From: GCA-002733465 sp965230525
GTDB taxonomy: Bacteria; Pseudomonadota; Gammaproteobacteria; Enterobacterales; Kangiellaceae
NCBI GenBank assembly: GCA_965230525.1
Contig: OZ246008.1
Span: 434,001 to 498,000 of the forward strand
Length of the DNA: 64,000 nucleotides
Direction: 5' to 3'
Position numbers and translations under genes: made by a program
Part shown: positions 8,532-17,796 of the stretch, piece by piece
Numbering within the stretch: the stretch's first letter is position 1
Layout: every line of letters starts with the position of its first letter
The notes under the pieces: generated by a model
What the model was told of the DNA's origin: nothing
Databases searched by the model: none
Seen by the model: only the letters and a program-made list of their open reading frames with translations

Positions 8532-8633
8532 ATCTACCCAAAAAATTTATCCGCGGTTAACTCGATTAATAGCCCTCAAGGGCTGCCTAAAATTGAGTGC
8601 TAATCTAACCTATACCCTTATCGCCGCAAACGG

Positions 8634-8639
8634 TATAAT
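8634..8639 (+). promoter_or_regulatory. Possible -10 box of gpmI
   Basis: A perfect TATAAT lies about 35 bases upstream of the gpmI start, after the hairpin that closes the previous unit. The -35 region at 17 bp spacing is poor, so this is only a candidate. Confidence 0.3.
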
Positions 8640-8674
8640 CGGCAAAATTAGCTGATTTTAATCGATATTGCGTG

Positions 8675-10195
8675 ATGACTAAGAAAACAACTGCACTGAT
8701 CATTCTGGATGGCTGGGGATACAGCGAGTCACCCGACTCAAACGCCATTATGGCGGCCAATACGCCGACTTGGGACAACCTCTGGCAAAACTATCCACAT
8801 ACTCTGATTTCTGGCTCCGGTGAAGATGTCGGATTACCTGACCAGCAAATGGGTAACTCCGAAGTAGGACACCTAAATCTCGGTTCTGGACGTGTTGTTT
8901 ATCAAGATTTTAGTCGTATCAGCAAGGCAATCGCAGATGGCGACTTTCAGCAAAACTCGGTGTTGTGTGAAGCGATCGATAAAGCGGTCGGCAACGAGAA
9001 ATCAATACATATCATGGGACTGCTTTCAGATGGCGGCGTGCACAGCCATATCGAGCATATCAAAGCGGCGATGAAGCTGGCACATCAGCGTGGTGCTAAA
9101 AAAATCTATCTACATGCGTTTTTAGATGGTCGCGATACACCTCCTCGGAGTGCCCAGCAATACATTGAGCAAATTGACGATTTGGGGTGTGGCCGAATTG
9201 CCAGCCTAGTTGGACGTTATTACGCCATGGATCGTGACCAACGCTGGGATCGTGTTGAACTCGCCTACAATATGCTAACTAAACAACAAGCTGAATTTCA
9301 CTTTGCCAACGCTACCGAAGGATTGGCAGCAGCCTACCAACGCGATGAAAATGATGAGTTTGTAAAGCCCACCTTAATCGGTGACAAGGTGAATGTCGAA
9401 GCTGGCGACTCTGTTATCTTTATGAATTATCGTGCTGACCGAGCAAGAGAGTTAACAAGAGCCTTTGTTGACCATTCTTTTGATGGATTTACTCGCCCAG
9501 AAAAGCTCGCAGTTGCAGACTTTGTGATGCTCACCCAATACGCCGATAGTATCCAAACCAGTTGCGCTTACCGACCAGTAAGACTCGAAAAAGTATTAGG
9601 CGAACACTTGCAAGATTTAGGAAAAACACAATTGCGAATCGCGGAAACAGAAAAGTATGCCCATGTGACCTTCTTTTTTAGTGGTGGTGTTGAAAAACCA
9701 TTTAACGGAGAAGATCGCGAGCTGATCCCTTCACCCGATGTTGCCACCTATGATTTACAACCTGAAATGAACGCACCGTTGCTCACCGAAAAATTTGTGG
9801 CTGCAATAGAAAGTGGTAAATATGACTTTATTATCTGTAATTTTGCCAACCCCGATATGGTGGGCCATACCGGTAAATTTGATGCAACGGTAAAAGCCAT
9901 TGAGGCTCTAGATAGCTGCCTCGAAAAAATAATTACAGCGCTTCAAGCCAATGGTGGCGAAGCAATGATTACCGCCGACCACGGCAATGCAGAAAAGATG
10001 TCTGACCCTGAAACTGGACAACCACATACCGCTCATACAAACTTTCTTGTACCATTTATTTATGTGGGACGCCAAGCACAACCGACGACTGAGCGCGGAG
10101 TTCTTTCCGATGTTGCGCCGAGCTTGCTCTCCGTAGCTGGGTTACCTATTCCGAAAGAAATGACCGGTAAACCCTTGATGAAGCTCGTCGAATAA
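8675..10195 (+). CDS. gpmI: 2,3-bisphosphoglycerate-independent phosphoglycerate mutase
   Basis: A 506-residue cofactor-independent mutase that interconverts 3- and 2-phosphoglycerate in glycolysis. The N-terminal metal site is LDGWGYSE, the phosphoserine lies in MGNSEVGHLNLG, and the arginines DGRDTPPRS and YRADRARELT line the substrate site. ADHGNAEKM and HTAHTNFLVPF supply the second metal set. Length is normal. A GTG codon directly precedes the ATG and could also serve as start. It is followed after 11 bp by envC, the gene order known from E. coli. Confidence 0.97.
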   Translation: MTKKTTALIILDGWGYSESPDSNAIMAANTPTWDNLWQNYPHTLISGSGEDVGLPDQQMGNSEVGHLNLGSGRVVYQDFSRISKAIADGDFQQNSVLCEAIDKAVGNEKSIHIMGLLSDGGVHSHIEHIKAAMKLAHQRGAKKIYLHAFLDGRDTPPRSAQQYIEQIDDLGCGRIASLVGRYYAMDRDQRWDRVELAYNMLTKQQAEFHFANATEGLAAAYQRDENDEFVKPTLIGDKVNVEAGDSVIFMNYRADRARELTRAFVDHSFDGFTRPEKLAVADFVMLTQYADSIQTSCAYRPVRLEKVLGEHLQDLGKTQLRIAETEKYAHVTFFFSGGVEKPFNGEDRELIPSPDVATYDLQPEMNAPLLTEKFVAAIESGKYDFIICNFANPDMVGHTGKFDATVKAIEALDSCLEKIITALQANGGEAMITADHGNAEKMSDPETGQPHTAHTNFLVPFIYVGRQAQPTTERGVLSDVAPSLLSVAGLPIPKEMTGKPLMKLVE

Positions 10196-10206
10196 GAAGT
10201 TTTGAT

Positions 10207-11433
10207 TTGCAAAAGAAGCCGACAAAAATAGTTTATCCGCAACGCAAAACAACCCCCTTTGCTTTGATCGATTTTTGTCGTCCTCCTTTATTTCTGTTGA
10301 GCATAGGATTGCTCGTAATCGCTTTGAGTTCTGGCGAGCTTTTAGCACAACAATCTGACGACGTAAAAAAACAGGCCGCGCAAAAAGAGCTCAAAGAGCT
10401 CCAATCAAAAATCAAAAATTTACAATCGACCCTGTCCAAAAAACGTAAACAACAATCGACTGCACTAAAAGGATTACGTGCTGCAGAAAAACAGATTGCA
10501 ACCGCTTCTAAAATCCTTAAATCAACCATTGGCCAACTAAACAAAAAAGAGGCTGAACTAAAAAAATTACGCCGCCAACAAGTAACACTTGAAGCCGACA
10601 AAGCGACACAAAAGAAAGCGCTGGCAGAACAACTGCGTTCCGCCTATATGAATGGTCAGCAAGAATACCTCAAGCTGCTTCTTAATCAACAAGAACCCGA
10701 TCAGTTGGGTCGTACTTTGGTTTATTACGACTACATGAACAAAGCTCGTGGCAAACAAGTACATGAACTGCAACAAACCTTGAGCAGATTAAAAAATATC
10801 GATCTCGCAATTCAAAATGAAATCCGAGAACTGAATATTTTAAAGAAATCGAAAGAAGATGAGACCAAGCGCCTTACCCGACTAAAGTTAAAGCGGAAAC
10901 GATTGGTCGATCAATTGGCAAAAGAAATTGCCTCAAAAAGTGATGAGCTGACCGAGCTAGAGGTCAACGCACAAGAGCTACAACAATTAATCGACTCAGT
11001 GAGAGAAACCATTGAAAAAATGGACTTCTCTCAACCACTGGAAGGATTAAGAAAACTGCGCGGAAAACTTCGCTGGCCAACCCAAGGAAAACGCATTAGG
11101 AATTATGGTGAATCAAAAGATGGTCAACGCAGTAAAGGTGTATTAATTGCCGGAAACGAAGGTAAAGAAATCAACGCCATTCACCACGGGCGAGTTGTCT
11201 ACGCCGATTGGCTACGAGGATTCGGGCTGCTAATGATCGTCGACCACGGTAAAGGCTATATGAGTTTGTATGGATACAACCAAGCCCTGTACAAAGAAGT
11301 TGGGGACTGGGTGGAAGCCCGCGAAGCTATTGCAACCCTAGGCCAAAGTGGCGGTCAAAAACAACCAGCGTTGTATTTTGAGTTACGTCATCAAGGCAAA
11401 CCGATAAATCCTAAACGTTGGTTTCGTCGATAA
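10207..11433 (+). CDS. envC: Murein hydrolase activator EnvC
   Basis: A 408-residue periplasmic protein with a signal sequence (hydrophobic about 28-46), a long coiled coil (about 50-275) and a C-terminal LytM domain (about 285-405). In the LytM domain the zinc ligands are lost (SKGVLIAG where active enzymes have HxGxD, LYGYN where they have a His motif), as in EnvC. Such degenerate LytM proteins do not cut peptidoglycan but switch on the amidases AmiA and AmiB at the division site. DHGKGYMSLYGYN is a near match to E. coli EnvC. The start is TTG with AAGAAG upstream; no in-frame ATG exists before the signal sequence. Confidence 0.93.
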   Translation: MQKKPTKIVYPQRKTTPFALIDFCRPPLFLLSIGLLVIALSSGELLAQQSDDVKKQAAQKELKELQSKIKNLQSTLSKKRKQQSTALKGLRAAEKQIATASKILKSTIGQLNKKEAELKKLRRQQVTLEADKATQKKALAEQLRSAYMNGQQEYLKLLLNQQEPDQLGRTLVYYDYMNKARGKQVHELQQTLSRLKNIDLAIQNEIRELNILKKSKEDETKRLTRLKLKRKRLVDQLAKEIASKSDELTELEVNAQELQQLIDSVRETIEKMDFSQPLEGLRKLRGKLRWPTQGKRIRNYGESKDGQRSKGVLIAGNEGKEINAIHHGRVVYADWLRGFGLLMIVDHGKGYMSLYGYNQALYKEVGDWVEAREAIATLGQSGGQKQPALYFELRHQGKPINPKRWFRR

Positions 11434-11486
11434 TTTTCTCTCGCCAACTTAACCAAATAATTTAATGTACTCTAAAATGCGTTAAA

Positions 11487-14363
11487 TTAGTCTAATTCAA
11501 ACTCAACGTTAAATGATTTTGTTAAGAAGGTATTGCCTTTGAGATCTTGCAACTCAACCGTCCAAACTCCTGGCTTCCTCATATTCTTGTCTTTGAACTT
11601 AAAGAATATGTACACCTCTTTATTGACACCGACGCGCGTTAGGAAATTCGACTTGGTTTCGGCTTCACTTTCTTTTTCATCACCTGCATTGAAGTCAGGA
11701 TGATGCCAAACCTCTTTAAAAATATATACATCAGAACTACTGTCATTTTCATCCTCAATCTCTATGGTCAAGCCTAGAATCTCATTACTTTCCAATGTCA
11801 AATTAGTACTCGAGCTGCTATTCTTATATTTCCAGTATTTAAGATAGTATGAGCCGTAATCTTCTAAATTAACCACTGTGTCGGGCTTGATTGGGGTTAG
11901 TCCTGCCTTTTCAACAAACCCTATCGTCGTTTCCAATTGGTCCGCTTCTAGATTATCGCTGAACAATATTTCGTGAAAAAGATCTAATACATTCTCATTA
12001 TCTGCTTTGATTAACTTTTCAATAAACTGATTACAAGATAAAAGGCTTTGTTCGCTCTTTATTTTGAGGCAATCAATCCTACCTATTTGATGTTCTGCCT
12101 TGTCATAGTCTAATAACAGTGCTTCATTGAAACTCTTTCTCGCTTTATGAAAATCTTGTCGATTGTATTTTTCGTCTAAATAGATCCAGCCAAGTTTGTA
12201 GTGAGCTTCCGCAAAACCTAATCGTGCTGATTTTTCGAATAGCTTAAGAGCCTTGCCAATGTCCTTTTCTACAAAATCGCCTCTAACGTAGTAATTAGCC
12301 AGATTATAGGTCGCTCTCGGCTCATCACCTCGCGCTGCTTTGCGATACAGTTCAAATGCTCGCTTTTGGTTATCTTCAACCTTATCGTCAAAATTATAAC
12401 TATCAGCAAGTAATATTGACTCTTGGTCTATAATTTTTTGATCTGCTTTGGCTAGCGGCTTTAATTTTAGCTGCCTTCTAATAAATTCTTCAGTAGCAAT
12501 GTGCTCGTGTCGCTCCCAGAAAAATGAATCATGGCCATGACCAGTATCCTCATAAAATAAGGTCTCAACCGGTTTTTCTAACTGTCTTAATCGGTATGCC
12601 ATGCGGTTAGACTGTTCAAAGCCACTAATAGAATCGGACTTACCTGCAATTAAAAGCACTGGGCTCTGAACCTTTTCAGCAAAGTAGACCGGCGAATATA
12701 ACTTCATTGATGGATTATAATCACCAACTGTATTGGAAATAGCCTTAATCTTTCGTTCACTCATTTGAATATTACTTGTATTAAATAGTAGTGGCAGATC
12801 ATAAATACCATAAGCTCCGACAGCACAGTCGTAAGTTTCAGGATGATAAGTAGCCAGAATCACTGAGGAGTAACCTCCGTAACTACTACCGACCGCACAG
12901 ATATTCTGATAGTTATAGTTTTTAAGCACTTGGTCTACGACCAAACTAATATCTTGTTCAATAATTTGACCAAATTGGCCAGTACCTTCACTTAAAAATT
13001 TCTTGCCGTAGCCATGCGAACCACGAAAATTAATATTTAGAACTGCGTATCCTCGGCTCGCGTAAAATTGATTACTACTACTATAAGTATCTATATTTCT
13101 TACACCAATCGGTCCACCGTGCGGCGAAACTAATAACGTGCCATTCGGTTTGTTGGGTATCGTCAATATGGCTTCTATTTCCACATCATTTTTCGACTTC
13201 ACCTTGAAGTTCTTGGTGTCTGAAAATTTGACTCCTTCAAATTTTTGGAACCTTAAACCAAGGGACTCTGCCATATTTGACTTTTGGTTAAACCAGAAAA
13301 ATTCACCTGGGTCTGTTGGAGAATTAACGAACAAGATCATTTTATCGCTGTTATTTTCTCTTGAATGAATTGTCACTTGCTTATCGGGAAATTTCTGCTT
13401 AAAAAGTTCTGACAATAACCTTTCTTTTTGTATAAAGAACTCTTTAGTTAGATTACCGTGATGATAGTAGCTAACTGACTCTACCAAACCTGACTCAGGT
13501 AATACCATTGCACCACTCAAATCATATCGCTCATGTTGATAAAGAATATCACCAAATTTTTTAGTCAAGTAATTAAACTCTTGAAGTACGACTTTATCCG
13601 TATCTTTGTTTGTTAATACAACCATTTTTCCTTGAGGTAAAATTTGAACAGGCTCAAATTTAAAGTCAAATTCACCGAATTCAAACAATACCTTCCATTC
13701 ACTGTCATAATCTTCTAAATACCAAAACTTGAGGTTCTCACCCTCAATAGTTCCGCTGAATTGAATTTTCCCATTGCTGCCAGTGAAGTAACCTAGTGCA
13801 CCTTCTAAATGCTTACTAAATTGATTTTGTTTTCTAAACTTGTCCTCAATCAAGTGTTTAGTCTTTGCAAAGTAAACAACTAACTTGTCCTCTACAACTT
13901 TGGAAACAAGCAGTTTATCGTCTTCAAATCGTAAGGTATCAATAACATAAGCATCTGAATCAAAATAATGCGCGGTTGATATTTTTTCACCCTTATATTT
14001 GAGTCTTTCGTAGTCCAGGTCGATGAATACTCGCTTATAAACATTTTTCTTGTGTCGATAAGCGATATAGAGCGTATCCTCATCGACCCAATCATAGTCT
14101 TGAATATAAGCGTACTTAACCACCTTAAGTCGAAACGCATCTGAAGAATGATTATTTTCAATATCAAAAATTTCTATTACATCATACTCTTTTCCTCGAA
14201 AATGATGTTTGGCTATATACCTACTGGAAGGGTTCATCTTCACAGAGTAAAGGTTAGGGCTAGAAAACAGTTGTTTTGCAGGTATGACCGCTGCATTTGA
14301 TTTTAGATTTGTCGCAAGGAGTAAAACTAATAGAGCCGAGATAGATTTTACGATGTTTTTCAT
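11487..14363 (-). CDS. Secreted S9-family peptidase fused to Sel1 repeats and a C-terminal beta domain
   Basis: A 958-residue protein with a signal peptide (1-24), an N-terminal propeller-like region (about 25-390) and an alpha/beta-hydrolase domain of the prolyl oligopeptidase (S9) family (about 400-640). The nucleophile lies in GSSYGGY (about 492), a candidate Asp in GKSDS (about 574) and His in TGHGHDS (about 609). After this come Sel1-type repeats (about 660-770; AYNLA, AHYKLGWIY-like units) and a C-terminal beta-rich region that resembles DUF3859 in its WTVELQDLKG ending. S9 enzymes cleave short peptides, often after proline, or act as acylaminoacyl peptidases. Its ATG overlaps the stop of the upstream lipoprotein gene by 4 bp. 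The region is visibly A+T-rich compared with envC. Confidence 0.85.
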   Translation of the reverse strand: MKNIVKSISALLVLLLATNLKSNAAVIPAKQLFSSPNLYSVKMNPSSRYIAKHHFRGKEYDVIEIFDIENNHSSDAFRLKVVKYAYIQDYDWVDEDTLYIAYRHKKNVYKRVFIDLDYERLKYKGEKISTAHYFDSDAYVIDTLRFEDDKLLVSKVVEDKLVVYFAKTKHLIEDKFRKQNQFSKHLEGALGYFTGSNGKIQFSGTIEGENLKFWYLEDYDSEWKVLFEFGEFDFKFEPVQILPQGKMVVLTNKDTDKVVLQEFNYLTKKFGDILYQHERYDLSGAMVLPESGLVESVSYYHHGNLTKEFFIQKERLLSELFKQKFPDKQVTIHSRENNSDKMILFVNSPTDPGEFFWFNQKSNMAESLGLRFQKFEGVKFSDTKNFKVKSKNDVEIEAILTIPNKPNGTLLVSPHGGPIGVRNIDTYSSSNQFYASRGYAVLNINFRGSHGYGKKFLSEGTGQFGQIIEQDISLVVDQVLKNYNYQNICAVGSSYGGYSSVILATYHPETYDCAVGAYGIYDLPLLFNTSNIQMSERKIKAISNTVGDYNPSMKLYSPVYFAEKVQSPVLLIAGKSDSISGFEQSNRMAYRLRQLEKPVETLFYEDTGHGHDSFFWERHEHIATEEFIRRQLKLKPLAKADQKIIDQESILLADSYNFDDKVEDNQKRAFELYRKAARGDEPRATYNLANYYVRGDFVEKDIGKALKLFEKSARLGFAEAHYKLGWIYLDEKYNRQDFHKARKSFNEALLLDYDKAEHQIGRIDCLKIKSEQSLLSCNQFIEKLIKADNENVLDLFHEILFSDNLEADQLETTIGFVEKAGLTPIKPDTVVNLEDYGSYYLKYWKYKNSSSSTNLTLESNEILGLTIEIEDENDSSSDVYIFKEVWHHPDFNAGDEKESEAETKSNFLTRVGVNKEVYIFFKFKDKNMRKPGVWTVELQDLKGNTFLTKSFNVEFELD

Positions 14364-14950
14364 AACCCTCCCCCCAACTTACTTTTCGGCTCTGAATTTG
14401 ATTGCTCCTCTCTATCAAAAACCAGATCAAAAAACATATCATTTCCTGGCCCATGATACTCAAGCTGTCGACTCGCTAAAATTTTAGGATATTTTATCTC
14501 CAGATATTCAAGAGCCTGTGAGGACTGATTTAATAGTTCAAAAGAAGATCTGCCAAACCCATAACGCTCAATTTTTAACTCGCCGACATAGCTAATAGTT
14601 CCTGGAGCCACAGAAAAAACCCAAAGATCTTTGTCTTCGTCTTCATCAAAATTATAGCGCCCACCCCAGGAAACACCAAGCCAATCGATTTGATAATCTC
14701 CGGCAGGCACAGCGACCAAGTAATACCTAACAGAGTCGTAAATATCAGGATTCTGAAGCGAAATATATTTCTCGCCGGACACTCGTACATCACTTATACT
14801 GATTGTTGAGTCAATAGAGATGAATAAGTAGCCTGTGTCTTCAGCTAATTGAGTGATTACATCAGTTTTTATGCTTTCAACTCTAGAAACACAGCCTGAA
14901 AGTAGAGCAAAACCAACAATTAAAACTAGGGATTGAAATTTGATTTGCAC
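14360..14950 (-). CDS. Predicted lipoprotein of unknown function
   Basis: A 196-residue protein with a lipoprotein signal peptide: hydrophobic LVLIVGFALLSGC, with the lipobox Cys at about 20. The rest looks beta-rich with no family I recognise; it shows alternating aromatic strands (YYLVAVPAGDYQIDWLGVSWG) such as are seen in small periplasmic sandwich domains. Its stop codon overlaps the ATG of the S9 peptidase gene (ATGA), so the two are translationally coupled and probably act together in the envelope. Start follows the lipoprotein signal. Confidence 0.75.
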   Translation of the reverse strand: MQIKFQSLVLIVGFALLSGCVSRVESIKTDVITQLAEDTGYLFISIDSTISISDVRVSGEKYISLQNPDIYDSVRYYLVAVPAGDYQIDWLGVSWGGRYNFDEDEDKDLWVFSVAPGTISYVGELKIERYGFGRSSFELLNQSSQALEYLEIKYPKILASRQLEYHGPGNDMFFDLVFDREEQSNSEPKSKLGGGL

Positions 14951-15056
14951 CTTATATCCTTTAAGTTATGATTTTCCGATAACGACTATACTCTATGATC
15001 TCTCTTAAAATTTCAATTGTTAATCATTATTTTGAAGAATTCGGAAGTCAAAAATT

Positions 15057-15674
15057 TTGTCACTAAGCTTATTGGAAGTTGTAAATTTAAAAGGCCTTAT
15101 TTTCGATCTAGACGGAACTCTCGCCGACACGTCGCTTAACTTTGCTAAGATCTGTGAGGAAGCAGGCCTGCCTGTCGGGACAAAAATACTTGAACACTGT
15201 CAACAATTGGAAGATCTACGCCAAGTGGAAACTATTATGTCGGTGGTTGAGCGCCATGAGCTAGAGGGTGCTCAACAAGCCAGTTGGCTTTTAGATGCAG
15301 AGCCTGTGCTAACGCGCTTACATCATGCTAACATTCCACTGGCTATCGTTACACGAAATATGCGAAAAGCCGCCACAATAACCATGGAACGGCTTAATAT
15401 TCCCATTGAGTTGCTGATCACTCGCGAAGACTGCGAACCGAAACCCTCTCCGCAAGGGCTGCTTATGGTGGCAAATCAATGGCAAATCGAGCCTAGCAAT
15501 CTTGCCTATATTGGCGACTACCAGTTTGATATTCAGGCAGCTAAGCGAGCTAATATGATGTCTATTCTAATCGCGAATCATAGAAACCAGCATTTATTTG
15601 AATCTGCCGATTTAGTCCTCAGACAATTCGAGCAACTGACAGAAATCATCGACTCGACGAATCCAAAAGATTGA
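15057..15674 (+). CDS. HAD-family phosphatase (subfamily IA)
   Basis: A protein of about 205 residues with all four HAD motifs: FDLDGTLADTS (motif I with the nucleophile and acid Asp), IVTRN (motif II), KPSP (motif III Lys) and IGDYQFDIQAA (motif IV). The cap is small and helical (about 25-85), as in subfamily IA phosphoglycolate-phosphatase-like enzymes. The substrate cannot be told. The start is uncertain: TTG codons at 15057 and 15072 are the only nearby options, with no strong Shine-Dalgarno. Its 3' end is 11 bp from the convergent serine hydrolase. Confidence 0.85.
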   Translation: MSLSLLEVVNLKGLIFDLDGTLADTSLNFAKICEEAGLPVGTKILEHCQQLEDLRQVETIMSVVERHELEGAQQASWLLDAEPVLTRLHHANIPLAIVTRNMRKAATITMERLNIPIELLITREDCEPKPSPQGLLMVANQWQIEPSNLAYIGDYQFDIQAAKRANMMSILIANHRNQHLFESADLVLRQFEQLTEIIDSTNPKD

Positions 15675-15684
15675 AACCTAAAGA

Positions 15685-17571
15685 CTAAAACCGAAACCCA
15701 ACCAAATTAAATTTAAACGACCAGAAAATTAGTAGCAGCAAAATAATACTATTAAAAATTAACCAAGCTCTCGTTTTAGTTTTTTTGGAAAAATCTACGA
15801 CAAATCGCTTTAAACTAATCATTTGATAAAATAATCCAACTATTACTAGGGACAATGCAATTTGACCAACGATGGTCGAGAGATCTGGAAACTCTACATA
15901 CACAGTCGGCACAAACGCAGTTGATGAAGTAGCAATGGTATATAACAGGCAGCCAACAAACACGCTCCACAATAACGCGTTTAAATTTGCCACACTATAA
16001 AACATTGTTTGACCCGTACTTTCTATTGTCTCCATCGCTATTTGGGAAAGACTAATCATCAAAACTAATAGAGATAGAATCAATCCTACAATATGAAAAA
16101 AGATCAAGTTGGTTGAGTTAGAAAGAAAACCAATTCGCGTAAACAACATATCATGGGATAGCAGTTGCATTTCATTATCATTGTTTAATTGAAAGGCTAT
16201 TTTCTCTCCGGTGACTTCATGAGCGAAAACACCCTCGCCTTGTGGCAACCAGTTAACAAGATCAAATCCTACCCGGGCTTGAATATGATCTGAGTGCGGA
16301 ATCACGTTGATCGAAGTTTTAGTCAGATTCTCGATGGTAGATTCATTGCCCCAAGCCATTTGATAGGTACCGGCATACTGTTGTAAATCATGCTTTCCTT
16401 TTGCAGCAATTACTTTGAAACCTTTATCGAAAAACTGGGCAATTAACTTCTGCTCAAACTGCGAGGTCAAAGTGTGTCCTGTCACCGCATTGGTCGTAAT
16501 AAATATGCCTAAATCCAATTCTGGAAATAGGCTAATTCGAGACACAAAACCATTAAGCACACCATCTTGCTCTAACACCTGATAGCCGCTCACCGTGTTT
16601 TTCCAAAAACCGAAGGTAACACCATCTAGTTTCGGATGGTTTTTCATGATTTCAGTGTGCATTAGTTTTAAATATCTAGGTTCAAGAAGATCAAGCTTTT
16701 TTGACAACCTTCCATTAAGTTGCCATTGAATAAAGCGCGCCATATCTTCTGCCGTGGTAAGCAAGCCAGCCGCAGGATATTGCCCTTTTGCTAAGTAGTA
16801 GTCACGATTATCGATATACTTTTTGCCACTCCAAAAGTGCGCTACCGCTTTATACGGGTCACCTGAGCGAGGAATTTTTTTGGAATTATAGGATGAAGAC
16901 AACATTCCTAATGGTTGCAAAATTTGACTTTGCATATATTTTTCAAATGCCATACCAGACACTTTTTCAATAATCCCGCCAATAAGGTTTATGGCGTAAT
17001 TACTGTAGACAATTTGCTCACCACTCTTTCTAACTCGTTGCTCTGAGTGAATTTTTAGATAGTCCAATAATGGCGGGTTTACGCTATTAGTGGTGGCCGC
17101 GAAAGCTCCTAAAAAACTTTCCTCAAATCCAGCGGAATGACTGACCAATTGGCGAACAGTGATAACTGACTCTTCTGCCTCGGTCACACCAAATTCTAAA
17201 ATCTTAAACACATCATCCTCTAAACTAAGCTTTCCTTGCTCAACAAGTTTTAATAAGCCCGCAATGGTTAATACTTTGCTGACGGAGCCCACAGCAAACT
17301 GAGTATCAGATTCATCGGTATAGATGTTGTTTTTAAAATCGGATAAACCATAAGCTTTGCTATACACAATCGAGTCACCTTTAACTATAGTGACTGCTGC
17401 GCCAGGAATGCTCAGTAAACGTTGCGCTTTTTTAATTGTTTCATCGGTAAATGCTTTAAGATTTTCTTGATTAAAAACCTGCGGCGTATTGTTATCGGCG
17501 ATCACCGAAGCAGATAAAGTTACAAGGAGTATCAGAATACTTCTCAGCAATAGCAAAGGTTTAATTCGCAT
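15685..17571 (-). CDS. Serine hydrolase, class C beta-lactamase fold, with C-terminal membrane helices
   Basis: A 628-residue protein. The chosen ATG gives a clear signal peptide (RIKPLLLLRSILILLVTLSA); an upstream in-frame ATG would add 48 residues that do not resemble one. The catalytic SxxK is SVSK at 96-99 and the YxN motif is VYSNYA, as in class C beta-lactamases, DD-peptidases and EstB-type esterases. The hydrolase domain ends at about 400. A linker and four hydrophobic helices follow (about 490-625). The C-terminal membrane block resembles that of D-aminopeptidase or esterase relatives in marine bacteria. Substrate unknown; a beta-lactamase role is not implied. Confidence 0.85.
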   Translation of the reverse strand: MRIKPLLLLRSILILLVTLSASVIADNNTPQVFNQENLKAFTDETIKKAQRLLSIPGAAVTIVKGDSIVYSKAYGLSDFKNNIYTDESDTQFAVGSVSKVLTIAGLLKLVEQGKLSLEDDVFKILEFGVTEAEESVITVRQLVSHSAGFEESFLGAFAATTNSVNPPLLDYLKIHSEQRVRKSGEQIVYSNYAINLIGGIIEKVSGMAFEKYMQSQILQPLGMLSSSYNSKKIPRSGDPYKAVAHFWSGKKYIDNRDYYLAKGQYPAAGLLTTAEDMARFIQWQLNGRLSKKLDLLEPRYLKLMHTEIMKNHPKLDGVTFGFWKNTVSGYQVLEQDGVLNGFVSRISLFPELDLGIFITTNAVTGHTLTSQFEQKLIAQFFDKGFKVIAAKGKHDLQQYAGTYQMAWGNESTIENLTKTSINVIPHSDHIQARVGFDLVNWLPQGEGVFAHEVTGEKIAFQLNNDNEMQLLSHDMLFTRIGFLSNSTNLIFFHIVGLILSLLVLMISLSQIAMETIESTGQTMFYSVANLNALLWSVFVGCLLYTIATSSTAFVPTVYVEFPDLSTIVGQIALSLVIVGLFYQMISLKRFVVDFSKKTKTRAWLIFNSIILLLLIFWSFKFNLVGFRF

Positions 17572-17796
17572 TAGGGATAGGCCAATGGTTTTAGTTGGGT
17601 CGATAGTAACAGTAGTTTCATGTAGCGTCAATATTACATTTGTAACATTAAGGCTCACCCACCTATTAGAAGTCAATTGGCTAAGAATTATTTGCAGATT
17701 TGGTGAATTCCCCAACTTGGTTTAAATCTAAACTTTAGTCAACCCAAAACCTGATACAATAACGCCTTATAAAATTCTCTAACTTGGTCAACTACT

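Noticed and set aside
5845..8541. Long open frames on the opposite strand of prmA and the DUF3426 gene
   Set aside because: They are shadows of real genes; the acidic repeats give stop-poor antisense frames of low complexity.
15685..17571. True antibiotic-inactivating beta-lactamase
   Set aside because: The SxxK and YxN motifs are shared with esterases and peptidases, and the C-terminal membrane block is atypical for a beta-lactamase.
11487..17571. Mobile island carrying the S9 peptidase block
   Set aside because: The composition shift is visible by eye, but there is no integrase, transposase, tRNA or flanking repeat to support a recent insertion.
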